A stretch of DNA of 64,000 bases from Haemaphysalis longicornis (Eukaryota > Arthropoda > Arachnida > Ixodida > Ixodidae), in contig CM023454.1 in assembly GCA_013339765.2 (NCBI GenBank), forward strand, positions 38,460,950 to 38,524,949. The letters are read 5' to 3'. Shown here one piece after another: positions 34,113-46,675 of the stretch (position 1 is its first letter; each line of letters begins with the position of its first letter). Made by a program: the position numbers and the translations under genes. The notes under the pieces were generated by a model. The model searched no databases. It had not been told where the DNA came from and was given only the letters and a program-made list of their open reading frames with translations.

Positions 34113-37100
34113 TCACGGAAAACATCACCTACACAGAGGTGCATAAGAGGTTCCCCTCTTTCCCCTGGGGAGGAACGCCGAAACAGCTCGGGGGGGGGGG
34201 GGAGAGGGGGTACAGCGGAGCGGCGTCTCGTTTCAGCGGGGACCCAGTACCATCCCCCGTGGGTTGCCTCGGCCAGCCCAACCCGTCTCCCTGTAACTTT
34301 GAACACTGTCCTTGAGGCTTTAGCAATTCGCACAAAAATGTTCAATAGTTTGATAACGTTATGCTCCATATACACTCCTGATCTTGCACTGTCGACCTCT
34401 GTATTCGAGGCGGTGATCGCCAGCTGCCTGAACCATACATCCAAACAGGCGGACCGAATGCACACAATTCTCATAAGTGCTCTTCTCGCACGGATGCCCG
34501 AGGCCGCCTGATAGAGACGTTTTTAACACCCTCTGGGGCATGCCTTTTCAATAAGAAACAGCCTACATACCATGCCATAGGACACAATACACACTCATTT
34601 CTTGACTTGGCTATTGGCTGCACAGTTCTCTTTCCATATCTTGAGTGGGGTGTGGGCACTCACCCATATGGTCGTGACCACATCCCCACCTCACTTACAT
34701 ATATAGGTAAAGTCCCATGCAGTCCTTCTTCCCAGAACAGGTTCAATAAATCAAGAAAAAACTGGAATACATTTACAGAGACATCCAAGCTACACTGTAC
34801 AATCACAAGAAACGTACACATTGGAGAAGCTACCCAACTCTTCAGGGCGCACATCCTCGGCGCCGTGAAAAGGCCACTCCCTACGTCTCTGGTGCCCTGC
34901 GCAATCAGAGGCCTTGGTGGAACGATGACTGTAGGCGGGTGCGAGATGCCAAGAACAACGCGTGGGGTATCCTTCGTTACTAACCCATGTTGGCTAATCT
35001 CCTTTTGTTCAAAAGGGCCAACGCGATCGGAAAACGTTTCCTCAATGAGGCAAAACGCGAGAGTTGGCGTTTCTTAAAACATCAATGAAGTCCTACACAG
35101 ACAGGTGCATCCACTCCCTACGTCTCTGGTGCCCTGCGCAATCAGAGGAGGCCGTGGTGGAACGAGGACTGTAGGCGGGTGCGAGATGCCAAGAACAGGG
35201 CGTGGGGTATCCTTCATCGATAACCCATATTGGGTAACCTCCGTTTGTTCAAACGAGCCAGGGCGTTCGGAAAACGTTTGCTTCATGAGGCAAAGCGCGA
35301 GAGTTGGCGTTGATTAATAGCATCAATAAAGTCATACACAGATACTCGAATAATGACAAGAATCCGCAAACTCAAAGGACAACAAACACCTAAGGTGCCT
35401 ATGGGCACCACAACAGGGGACACACTCGAAGACCAGGCTTACACACTCGAACCGCGCTTCTAACACGTATTATGTTCAGCAAACTACACAAACATTTTCA
35501 TAAAACACAAACAATCGGTTGAAAAGAAGAACTATACTGCATAACAATTGGTTAACATCTTATAACTCAGAATTTTCACTGCACGAGCTTAAGGCTACTT
35601 TGAGCACGTGTAAACCATCAGCTGCAGGCCCAGACAACACCACATATACAATGATACAACACCCACATTCACACACCTTTGAAACACTTCTACATCTATA
35701 TAATAAAAAAAGCTTTCGGGGCACATTCCAAACTCTTCGAGGGAGGTCATAGCAGTGGCTTTCTTGTAGGAGGAAAAAGATCCGTCATCCCCCTCAAGTT
35801 ACCGTCTTATAGCCCGGAGGAGCTGTCTGTGTAAGCTTCTTGAGAAGATGGTAAATCGCACGTTTGTCAACTTCCATGAGTACAATGGTCACCTCGAGAG
35901 CTGCCAGGCGGGCTTCAGGGTGGCGCCATCCACGAACGATCAACTCGTAGCTCTTCAATCATATAAAAAAGATGCCTTCTTGCATACGCAGTATTGTTTA
36001 ACTGGGTTTTTCGACCTGGAGAAGGCCTATGACACCGCTTGGCAATTTGGGATCCTCGGTTACCTCAAGTGATTCAAAGTTTCTGGTAACATGCTAAACA
36101 CCCTTGTTAGTTACTTGTCGGAGATAACGTTTCGAGTGAGAGTCGATTGTGCAATTTCAAAGGTCCGCGAGCAAGAAAAGTGCGTGCCACAAGGCCGTGT
36201 GTTTAGCTGCACTCTCTTCATAGTTAAGATGAACCCTCTTGCAAAGGTATTGCCACCTACAATCTCCTATTCCATGTATATATACGACGTGCAGATATCT
36301 CCGAAGGCGTGTAATATGTCAACAAACAACAAGCTTGGTGTGAACGAACTTTCCAGCTGGCTGACAAGAACAGTTTTAAAAGAATTCCTGAAATAATTTC
36401 CTGGCTTGTGTTCTACCGGAAGCATCGTGTGCTCGCGGACCCAGATATCACTCTTGAGGACGTGCCGATTCCTGTGAACATGAAGCAAAAGATGTTAGGT
36501 GTTGTGTTTCATCACAAACTCGCATTCATTCCCCGCATCAAGGAACTTAAACATGAATGTCGCACAACAATGAATATCGTTAAGGTTCTCTCCTACGGAT
36601 CCTATGGCTCAGACAAAAAACTCCTGCTGTACGTGTATACTGCTTTGGTTGGGTCTCGTTTGGACTATGACTGTGCTAGGTATCGGTCGGCGGCTAAGGC
36701 AGCGTCCCGAATGCTTGACCAGGTGCAACACTTGGGGCTTCGGCTTGCATAGGGTGCTTTTCGGACCTGTCCGGTCCAAGGACTGTAATTCTAATGTAAC
36801 ATGTGAAGCCTTGAGAACCAACAAACGTACAGGGACTTGCTTTATGCTTTAAAAATTTCAGCGTTGAATAACCATCCTTTTTATCCAGTCTTTAGCAATT
36901 TATCCAAATATTTGCTGTTTGTAAATTGCCCATTTGTTCCTCTTACTTTTTCTTTTAGAGTGAGAGATAGAGCCTCGGATCTCAGTGCTTCGTTTTTAGA
37001 TGTGTACAGATTATCTTTTACAAACATTTTACCTCCTTGAAAAGTTCGCCCTGTGTCCTGCGACTTTTCTTTTATGAAACTTCAAACAAATCGGGTACGC

Positions 37101-38175
37101 AGAGCTGCAATACTGCAGCACTTTCTGTCTCTGCAGTTGAAATACCCATGGGCAGAATTTTACAGTGACGCTTCTAAAACCTCCACTATAGTGTCCTGTG
37201 CTGGTTATGGTCCAAATGTGAGTGCAGCCATAACCATGAGCATACACACAACCATTTTGTCAGCAGAAGCGTATTAAATTTTACATGCCGTACAGCACAT
37301 TCTTGAAAATGAAATTCTGAACGCCGTCATCTATAACGATTTCTAGAGTGTTGTTGGCGCATTATCATCGCAGAAGCCCCCCAAAAACCAAATAGTTAGT
37401 CTTGTGTTCACCACTGTAATGTCTGTGGTTGCCCAAAAGCATGAGCAGCAATTTTGCTGGGTCACATGGCATGATGCGATTTCTGGTAACGAGTTTGCAG
37501 ACGTGGGGGCAGTTGCTGCTGCACACGGGAACAATGTAGACATTACAACGGAACCCAATACAGAATTCAAGCCACACATAAGACAACACTTGCCTAGAAC
37601 ATGGCAAACACACTAGAGGGAACACATAGACAACAAACTACATGTAATAAAGCCACACTTTGGACGGTAGACAGCTGACTCGCACAACAGACACACGGAA
37701 GTCGCCTTGACTAGGCTGCGGATAGGGCTCACCCATGCAACGCACTCGTATCTGCTGACGGGATCTTCTAGACCCCCTTGCAGCAGGTGCGGAGAGGCTC
37801 TATCCATAGTCCACATACCAATCACATGCAAGGCACTTCACACCACACGACGCACACTTTCCATAAATGTACAGAGGACCAATCCCACTCCACCCATCGC
37901 ACTGCTTATGCGATGAACCAACGTTTTCTGTCAAATGTGTTTATAAGTATTTATCTGCAGTTAACTTTCTGAATCTCATATCGTATCATGCCTAATCGCA
38001 ACCTGGCCCTCTACACCAGCAATCTCCACTGTCTTTTTTTGTTGTTTTTAGCTCTGTTGCTATTTGATTGTCGTACTCCCCTTTAATCTGTGGTAACTAA
38101 CCATCGGTGTGTGGCACACTTTGCCCTAGTTGGCCTTGCGTCACTAAAATGCAGCAATCGCCATCATCAAACATC
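34113..38175 (+). pseudogene. I-type LINE copy 1 (RNase H class), heavily decayed
   Basis: Collinear with the copy at 39.1-44.7 kb but with an internal deletion removing the ORF1 end and the start of the endonuclease (junction near 34300). Endonuclease remnants run 34310-34700. RT motifs include LKATLSTCKPSAAGPDN (35590), FFDLEKAYDTAWQFG (36010) and MYIYDVQI (36277), where the catalytic YVDD has become YIYD. GVVFHHKLAF and SRLDYDCARY follow. RNase H traces read EFYSDASKT (37155) and WVTWHDAISGNEFADVGA (37460). The cysteine-rich end CSRCGEAL is near 37780. The 3' UTR ends in a CATCATCA-like tail near 38165. Confidence 0.78.
34874..35347 (+). repeat. 237-bp tandem duplication inside LINE copy 1
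   Basis: CCACTCCCTACGTCTCTGGT starts at 34874 and again at 35111, and the following 237 bases align throughout with scattered differences. The second I-type copy has this region once (41560-41790), so the duplication arose in copy 1. It adds to the evidence that copy 1 is dead. Confidence 0.85.
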
Positions 38176-39059
38176 GTCCGCAATGCCATGTCTGCTTTTG
38201 ATGCCTTACAGTATTACATTTTGAAAGATTCACATTTATCTCCCAATGACGACACCTATATAAAACAGAATGAAGACTTTGTCAAACAGCTTTTTATGTG
38301 CTAGCGCATTTAAATTCACAATATATCCAGCCATCACCAACGCATACATTATTTTGTTGAGATCTAATAATAAATGTTTTAAACATAATGCTGAAACAGA
38401 GTCGGACAACACTTACAGAATTAGTTTTTTTCTCAAACATGCCTCACTGTATCTTTGGGGTAATGTAGACCTAAATCCCTTGACGCTGTTCACTCCGCAT
38501 GTTAAGAACAGAAATCTTCCCCATAACCTAGGACTGTAGCACAGTAAGTAATTATTCGCAAAAATTCGGAAATATACAATCTATGTGAGAGCAACACTTC
38601 ATTGTTTCAATCTGATAATTAGGTATAATGAGTCGCATATCTGTCACGGGAAGAAATCTCCACCACAAAAAGGGCCACCACGAGAACAGAAAACGAGAAC
38701 AGAAGACGACGATGACAATGACGCAAAGAAATTCTCTGCGAGGTACAATTTAACCCTTTGATGAACAAAAGTTTATTATGCTGCTTAAGCATGGGAAAAC
38801 TTTATTACCTAGAGGACTTCTGACATTACAAATATGAAGTAAGAAAAAAACCTAGTTAATTAGGATGGACCCTAGGACACAATGGGCAATGGGAAGCACT
38901 GGGCACTGGCTGCCCATATATCAGTTGAAAAAGAAAGCTACACTGATCGGCATGATTTGTGGTTCAAGTGAGGATTATAACATCAAGTTTGTATCGCTGT
39001 CATTTCTAATAACAACAAAATCACAAAATTTCGCTTACCTGTCACGAGCCTATTGAGCC
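38176..39059. other. Unassigned AT-rich spacer between the two LINE copies
   Basis: No recognisable coding sequence or RNA gene; open frames are short and biased. The spacer may be the original insertion context of both LINEs. Confidence 0.45.
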
Positions 39060-40650
39060 CCCGGGGCTCCCCGCACGGGGCACCTTGAGCAATCTTTGTG
39101 ACGGTGTTGTGGACACCGCGAACCCCGAGCCCCCATACATAGGCTGGATCCAACCCTGGCGATGTGTTTTAAGGTGAAGGGTAGAAACCTCAAACGGTGG
39201 CTGTCGGAGGCCAGGTCAAGCTCCGGCGGATGGGCTCTCTGTCTGTTTACCAGGCAGGGAGCTGCGGCACCTCTCTCGGTATCAGGGTAACCCGAGCGAA
39301 GGAAGTACCCCCGTCCACTGCTTATATATATGCTGTATGGTATTTTCAAAACCCCCACCGAAACGTGGTTGGCCCCCAGAAAGGGTCCACACCGAAGTTT
39401 CTTTTCCACCACTCCTCTGAAGCCGAACAACTATCCTCGCTTCATCGTGCAGGAATCTGTAGACCAATCAAAACCTCTTGCTTCACAGTCGGTATTTCGA
39501 ATTTCATAGTTTTTTGACGGTATTGTTGGAGGCTCGTATAAGGCCAAAAAACATCGAACCGGTGAACTGCTCGTCGAGGTCAGTAGCCAGGACCAGGCCA
39601 CTAAACGTATTGCTCAAACCAGCATTGCCGATCTGCCAATCCGATCACGCCCCACCGCAGCCTAAACAGCTCCCTGGGCGTGATTTCCGAGTATGACCTA
39701 CTAAATGAACCTGAAGCTGACCTGCTGGCGGGCCTTCGTAGTCAGGGCGTAACAGCGGTCAGGCGCATAACCATCCACCGAGAAGATAAACGAATACCGA
39801 CAAAGCACCTCATCCTAACCTTTGACAAGTACACCCGTCAAGAATTCATCAACGCAGGTTACATCCGACGTTCAGTCCGGCCGTACATCCCGAACCCGCG
39901 GCGCTGTTTCAATTGTCAACGGTTCGGAAATGGCTCAAGCTCCTGTCGCGGCCGACTTACCTACGAAAAATGCTCCAAGCACGACCACCCGTCCGACAAC
40001 TGTAATCTTCCAGAATTTCTTTGCGTAAACTCCCAGGGTCTACATGCGGCCTATTCCAGAAAATGTGTAATGTTTCAATTTGAAAAGAAAATATTCAACA
40101 CCAAAGTCACTGAAAACGTCATCTCCCCAGAGGCGCAAAAGAGGTTTATCTCGTTCCCCTGCGGAGGTACGCCGACGCTGCTCGCCGCGAGGCGGAGTGG
40201 CGTCTTGTTTCGGCGGGAACCCAGTACCAAGGGTCGAACTTGGTCCCGCCCTCCGCCGCCCTCCACCCCCCCTTTGGGTTGCTCTTTGCAGCCCAACCCG
40301 CCTCCGCACGGCTCGCTGAGCCAGCAGCGGCTGTGGTGGCATCCACGGCCGCTGGGGATGCTGCTGCACCCACCGTTTCCTCCTATCCACCGGACCGAAG
40401 CACACGCGAGGGCACGGAGGAGATAGAGACGTAGAAAACCGCAGCATTTCGCACCTCCGCCGCACCGCCTTTGCAACCGGGGGTGCTCTTACGCCCTCGG
40501 CCGTCGCGGCCAAAACGAAGGGCACCGCAAAGGCTGCCAAGTTCGGGGGATCCGGTATGCTGGGTACCCCATCCAAATCTGATGATGAGGTGGATGTGTC
40601 ACCTTTCGTGTCTGCTTTGCAGTGGAAGGAGCGGGTCCCTTCATCTAAAC
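39060..40650 (+). pseudogene. I-type LINE copy 2, 5' region and ORF1 with CCHC knuckles
   Basis: The GC-rich start (39060-39300) is taken as the 5' UTR. ORF1 reads from about 39437 (FIVQESVDQSKPLASQS, then GELLVEVSSQDQATKRIAQ), shifts frame near 39660 and continues GVISEYDLLNEPEADLLAGL to KHLILTFDKYTR. The zinc knuckles are damaged: CFNCQRFGNGSSSC has Asn where His is expected, and the second has lost its first Cys (TYEKC). A Pro-rich C-terminal part follows. ORF1 packages LINE RNA in intact relatives. The full frame is broken at several places. Confidence 0.75.
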
Positions 40651-40735
40651 ATCCAGAGAAGGTAAAAAACCCCTTCCGAAAGTCCAAGCCCCGAAATACC
40701 CTACATAATAGTCACACTCCCGTAGCTCTAACACA

Positions 40736-43700
40736 TCATAATGGGAGAGAAAACATAGTTCGATAGAACTGCAGAGGCCTTTTAAATAATCTTGACGACG
40801 TGCGTGAGATTCTGCATACCAACCAGCCATGTTTAATGTGTGTCCAAAAATACATCTGAATTCCAAGCACACAAATATCTTGAGTAGTTACGTGGTATAC
40901 AGAAAGGACAGGGTTGGCTGTACACACTCTTCTGGCGGTGTGGCCATAATCATCCGCTAATCCTTAACATGGCACCCTGTCTGCTTGAACACAGTGCTTG
41001 AGGCTGTAGCCATCCGCACAATAAATTTAATTAGGTTGATAATGGTGTGCTCTATATACATTCCTCCTGATGTTGCTCTTACGACCTCTGACTTTGAGGC
41101 ACTGGTTGACCAGCTGCCCGAGCCATACAATCTTACAGGCGACCCTAATGCTCAAAACTGTCTTTGGGGCTTCTCCAGAACGAACGCCCGAGGTCGCCTG
41201 ATAGAGAAATTCCTTACATCTGCAGGAGCATGCCTTTTCAACAATAAAGAGCCTACATACCATAACATAGGTCACAAAACATACTCACATATTGACTTGC
41301 CTATTGAGTCTGCAATTCTCTTTCCATGTCTTTTGTGGGGTGTGGGCACGGACACATATGGTAGTGACCATTTCCCAGTTCATTACCGTATATACATAAA
41401 GGCCCGAGCAGTCCATCTTCCCATAAAAGTTCAATGAAGGAAGCGCACTGGAATACATTTACACAGACATCCAAACTACACCAAACATCCATAGGACAAC
41501 TACACGTTGAAGAAGCTACCCAACTACTCACGGCACACATTCTTGCTGCTGCCGAAAAGTCCATTCCCCACACCTCTGGTGCCCCGCGCAACCACCCGAG
41601 GCCGTGGTGGAATGAGGACTGTAGGTGGGCGCTAGAGGCCTAGAACAAGGCGTGGGGTGTCCTTCGTCGGTACCCTACGTAAGGTAACCTTATTTTGTTC
41701 AAACAGGCCAAGGCGTTAGGAAAACGTGTGCGCCGTGAGGCAAAACGAGAGAGTTGGCGTTCCTTCATAATATCAATAAACTCATACACAGACACAAGGA
41801 AACTATGGTCAAGAATACGCGAACTCAAAGGACAACAAACACAGAGCCTGCCTCTCGTCAGCACAACAGCCACCATGTGCTGCCATGTCTTGCCACTTTG
41901 TATTTTACTTTCCTTCGCAAAGTATTATACCATGTTTGTTTTGTATTGGCCTGTACCACACTCCTGCCAAAGCCCTTACGGGTTGACGTATGTATAAATA
42001 AACAGGGGACACACTCGAAGACCAGGCTGACACACTCGCACACTTCCAACACGTGTCCAGTTCAGCACACTACACAAACACTTTCGTGAAACACAAAGAA
42101 AGGGCCGAAAAGAAGCCTATACTAGATACAAATAGGTCAACATCTTCTTATAATTCAGAGTTCTCACTGCATCAGCTGAGGGCTGCTTTGAGCACGTTTA
42201 AACCCTCAGCTCCAGGCCCACACAACATCACATATACAATGATACAAAACCTACACGCAGACACACTTGAAACACTTCTAAATCTTTATAATAAATTATG
42301 GCTTTCGGGGCACAATCCCCACTCTTGGAGGGAGGCCATAGTAGTGGCTTTCTTGAATGTGCGAAAGGACCCGTTGTCTCCCTGAAGCTACCGTCCTAGA
42401 GCCTTGACGAGCTGCCTGTGCAAGCTCTTCGAGAAGATGATCAATCGCTGGCTCGTGTACTTCCTTGAGTACAACGGTCTTCTCGAGAGCTGCGAGGCAG
42501 GCTTCAGGATGGGGCGATCGACAAACGATCAACTGGTACCATATGTCTCATGCATAAATGATGCCTTCGTGCATAAGCAGTGCTGTTTACCGTCTGTTTT
42601 GATCTCGAGAAGGCCTACGACACCGCTTGGCGTTATGGGATCCTTATGGACCTCAAGTCATTCGGTGTTTCGGGTAACATGTTGAACACCCTTGCTAGTT
42701 ACTTCTCAGAGAGAACGTTTCGAGTACGAATTGGCTGTGCACTCTTAAAGGTTCACGTCCAATAAATTGGCGTGCCGCAAGGTGGAGTGTTGAGTAGCAC
42801 TCTCTCCATAGTAAAGATGAACACTCTTGGAAAGGCACTGCCCCCAACAATCTCCTGTTCCACGTATGTAGATGACGTGCAGATATGTTTTAAATTTGTA
42901 ATATGTCAATATGCGAACTTCAAGTCCAGCTTGGCGTCAATAAACTTGCCGGGTGGGCAGAGAAGAATGGTTTGAAATTGAATCCTGCAAAAAGCTCCTG
43001 GGTTGTGTTCTCAAGGCAGCGCGGGGTCTATGTGGACCCAGATATAACTCTTAATGGCGTCTCGCTTCCTGTGATCAAGGAGCACAAGTTTTTAGGTGTG
43101 GTGTTCGACCACAAACTCACATTTATCCCACACATCAAGAAACTTAAACATAAATGTCTGAAAACAGTGAATATCCTTAAGGTTCTTTCGCACCAATCCT
43201 ATGGGCTGTCAAAGAACTCCTACTACCGCTCTATACTGCTTTGGTTGGTTATTGTTTACACCATGGCAGTGTGGTATATGGGTCGGCGACTAAAAGAGCG
43301 TTGCGAATGCTTGACTCAGTGCTTCACTTGGGGTTACGGCTTGTGTCGGGTGCTTTTCGCACTTGCCCTGTCGAGAGTCTGCATGTCGAGTGTAATATGT
43401 GGGGCCTTGAGACCCAACGGACGTACATGGACCTACTTTGCGCTTTTAAAATTTCATCGCTGAATAACCGACATTTTTATCCTGTCTCTAACAACAGATC
43501 CACATCTGTTCTCTTTGTAAATCGCACATCCGTTTCTCTGCCCTTTTAACTTAGAGTGAGAGAGTGAGCCTCGGATCTTAGTGCTTCGATTTTAGATGTG
43601 TACAGGTCATCCATTTCAAACATTTTACAGCCTTGGCAAGTTCGCCCTGTGTCCTGTGACGTTTCTTTTATAAAACTTGATAAAAATCGGGTACCTAAAG

Positions 43701-44590
43701 CTGCAATGCTCCAGCACTTTCTGTCTCTGCAGTTGAAATACCTCCTTCCAGAATTTTACAGTGACGCTTTTAAATCCTGCACTCTGGTCTACTGCGCTGC
43801 CCATGGTCCGAATATTTATTCAGCCAGAACCATGAGCGTGCACACAACAATTTTTTCATCTGAAGAGTATACAATTTTACTGATTGTACGAAACATACTT
43901 GTAAATCAAATTCCGAAATCAATCATCTACACAGATTCCTTGAGTGTCGTTCGCGCACTATCATCGCATACACCCAAAAAAAACCCACATAGTTATTCTT
44001 GTATTCAACACTATCATGTCTGTGTATACACAGAAGCATCAGCTGCTCCTCTTTTGGGTGCTAGGACACGCTGGAATCGCTGGGAACAAGTTGGCAGATG
44101 AGAGGGCCGATGCTTCTGCACTCAGGAACACTCTAGACATAAAAACCGTACCTTATACAGACCTCAAGCCACACATAAGACAACAGTTGCGCAGAACATG
44201 GCAAACCCACTGGAATGAACAGACAACAATCTACATGTAACAGAGCCCCACTTGGGACGGTACACAGCTGACTCACACAACAGACACACGGAAGTCGCCT
44301 TGGGTAGGCTGCGGATAGGGCACACTCATGCAGCACACTCGTATCTGCTGACGGGATCTTCTAGACCCCAGTGCAGCAGGTGCGGAGAGGCCCTATACAT
44401 AGTGCACAAACTAATCACATGCGAGGCACTTCACACAACACGACACAAGCACTTCAGAGAACTCCACAGAGAACATACTCCCCTACATCCAAGGCTATTT
44501 CTGGGTGACGATGGCATGGTTTCTGTGAAACGTGTGTTTGAGTATTTGTCAGACGTTAAGTTTTTAAACCTCTTTTCCTATCCCGCATAA
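40736..44590 (+). pseudogene. I-type LINE copy 2, ORF2: APE, RT, RNase H, zinc end
   Basis: The endonuclease starts NCRGLLNNLDDVREILH (40770) and continues as an open stretch (40985-41437) with CSIYIPPDVAL, the GDPNAQNCLWG site and YGSDHFPVHY. RT follows: LRAALSTFKPSAPGP (42180), LCKLFEKMINRW, FDLEKAYDTAWRYG (42600) and an intact YVDD (42865-42876). FLGVVFDHKLTFIPHIKKL and SVVYGSATKRAL close RT. RNase H reads FYSDAFKS (43755), IIYTDSLSVVRALSSH (43925) and LGHAGIAGNKLADERADA (44065). The Cys-rich tail CSRCGEALYIVHKLITC is at 44370. RNase H at the C terminus places it in the I group. Several frameshifts remain. Confidence 0.82.
41866..42006 (+). mobile_element. Short 5'-truncated retro-insertion in LINE copy 2
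   Basis: About 130 bases absent from the matching place in copy 1 (near 35410) interrupt the ORF. The insert ends CTTACGGGTTGACGTATGTA with an AATAAA-type 3' end. I infer the 3' end of another LINE family. The host flank CACAACA abuts the left side and AACA the right. Confidence 0.55.
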
Positions 44591-44745
44591 AGAAAACTGA
44601 CCCTATACACCAGCTATCACCATTGCCGTAATTGATTTTATTGTTATTCTGGCTTTAGGTGCCAGTATTTTCTTTTAAATACTTTTGTTTGACGCTCTTT
44701 GTCTCAGGTGGCCTTGCGCCAAAAACTCTAACCATCATCTTCATC
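44591..44745 (+). repeat. 3' UTR and CATCATC tail of LINE copy 2
   Basis: After the last ORF2 codon the sequence resembles 37981-38170 (CCCT.TACACCAGC, TTGTT, GGCCTTGCG) and ends ACTCTAACCATCATCTTCATC. Simple CAT repeats at the 3' end are common in I-type LINEs and define the insertion end. Confidence 0.7.
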
Positions 44746-45596
44746 AGCCCCTGGGGATCGATGAGTGTTGACACGCGTAACCAATACTTTTTTAGCACAC
44801 AAAAATACGGGCTGCCCTCCCTTTTTTGATTTTTGAAGGTCCAGGAACATTTGGCTGTTACATGGCGGTGTTAAGTTTGAAGAAACCACAAAATAAGAGA
44901 GAGAAAAAAAGTTTTTGAGTTGTTGCTCCTGAGTAACATTGGGCATTAAAAGGTTAATCAACCCGAGGCAACTATCATCATCAGCGTCTTGCGCTGTCAT
45001 TCACCCCCACTCATGAACCGGCCAATCGCAAGCTGCCAGCGAGGAAAACCGAAATAGAAGCGATCCCGAAAGAGAACCCGAAGTGAGAAGACAGTCAAAG
45101 TGTGCAGCGTGAGCGGGAGGCGCAGGGGTCGGGCGACCGGACGCCTGCCGTACCTCAAGAGGTCCTCTACGGCTGCAACCTCCAGGAGGTCCTCTCCGCA
45201 AGCGTGTCGTCTCGCCAGTCATAGGGGACCGACAGGGGCGCCGCAAAGAGCTGTGTACCGTACTCGGCAACGGGAGCTGGAAGCGCGCTTGACCGCCGCG
45301 GCCTCGAGGCCTACCCTGCTTATTTCAATGCTACTGCGACCTGTTCGGGTAACAACCACGTACTATGTCCTCTTCCTTCCTTCCCATATTGTGACTTTTC
45401 CGCCTGGGGGAATATTTCTATTTTCTATACCGCGTCGTCGCAGCCCCCTTGTTTAGTTTGTGTGTGGTAACTGCATGCATTCTGCGTGGACTTTGGCTAT
45501 TACATAAACTAGTCTTCTTTAAATAGTTTCTCCTTTATTTATTTCAACTGCATTGGTTTATTCAACAACGTTTTCTCTTCAAACAGGGTTAGTTAA
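44746..45596. other. Unassigned sequence, GC-rich at 45.0-45.35 kb
   Basis: An Arg/Ser/Thr-rich open frame (45100-45456) covers a GC-rich stretch and has no domain. The block could be promoter-like. No terminal repeats or tRNA-like boxes are seen. Confidence 0.35.
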
Positions 45597-46195
45597 ATGA
45601 CGTTTGAATTTATTAAACAACGTTTGTTCTTCTGCATTCAGAAAGTTTTGTTATCTAAAACACAGCTTAAAATTGCGCTACCAAGTGTTGAACTTATAGC
45701 TTACGTAGCATTATTAAGACCTAAGTTCAAATACGCATGCGCCGTTCGGGATCCGCATACAGAAGTTAAGAAAGCTCTGCAGTTTTTAGACAACAAACTT
45801 TACTGAACTGACTCACCCGCCGATATAATAAAAATTAACAACTTATCTTTACTCAAAATTCTAAGAAAGCAAAAAAGACTTGATTTTCTTCCCCTGCCTG
45901 TAGATAACAATTACCTCTCGACCCTTCAATGTTTGTATCGCCCTTAACAACAATAGTTACCCGGCTCCGCCAACCCCACGCGCTTACTCCTTTAATTGCA
46001 CAAACTAACTTTTTCAAGCTTGCTTTTTTTCACGCATCATGAGTGAGTGAAATGGCCTTTAGCCAGCACAAATGTGCTGTCATAAAGTGGTGCATTACTG
46101 TTGAAATGTGTTCAGTTGTATCGCCCACCCTCCTTGGACCTAGCGTCGGTAGAATGCCATAAACAAAGAAATCAATAAATACCTAAATAAATAAG
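45597..46195 (+). pseudogene. LINE 3' end fragment (CR1/L2-like)
   Basis: An open stretch reads LIAYVALLRPKFKYACAV with DPHTEVKKALQFLDNK, the C-terminal RT region of the LINE type that also gives RPSLEYAQMIWHPH at 29.65 kb. Reading continues with DSPADIIKINNLSLLKILRK and on to about 46020. The 3' UTR ends AATAAATACCTAAATAAATA near 46193. The copy is 5'-truncated, the usual outcome of LINE insertion. Confidence 0.72.
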
Positions 46196-46317
46196 TAGTC
46201 TCCAAGATTGTCAAAATATTGTCCAAATATTGCCCAACTTGACAACAGATGGCGCCTGCGAAACGGTGGGGCTAGTCCGTTTTTTATAGTAGTCCTAAGT
46301 ACGCATAATGGACACAG

Positions 46318-46570
46318 AAATTAGAACTGGAGGACCGGTTAGGCTTGAGCGGCAAAGAGCTAACACAGTGGGTGCCCGCTGAGCATGAATGCTGGTACGA
46401 CGATGTAGCCCTCGAATTACAAGTCCTCAAGGAATGAGCCGAAATAAATAGGCGCGAGAACTAATTGAAAAACAAAAATCGCTGGTCCTTTTACAGCTAG
46501 CTGAAATTGAGGCCACGCGAAAGGCGGAAAGTCAATCTAAGCATAGTGCGGATAGGTACGATCAAGTCCG
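46318..46570 (+). pseudogene. Gag-like coiled-coil fragment
   Basis: KLELEDRLGLSGKELTQWV is followed, across a stop and a frameshift, by LIEKQKSLVLLQLAEIEATR. The highly charged helical pattern resembles N-terminal gag regions of LTR retrotransposons. It could also belong to the start of the next LINE. Low confidence. Confidence 0.3.
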
Positions 46571-46675
46571 AGCTTTCTCTCTATCGAACTCTTGCGCACA
46601 GCAGTTGTAGCGGCCTCCTAAAAAGGCACAAGTAGAGAGCCAACCTTACGACACTGAAAAAAACACAAAAATCAG

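Noticed and set aside
40075..40476. Minus-strand Gly/Arg/Cys-rich open frames
   Set aside because: Antisense of the Pro-rich end of LINE ORF1.
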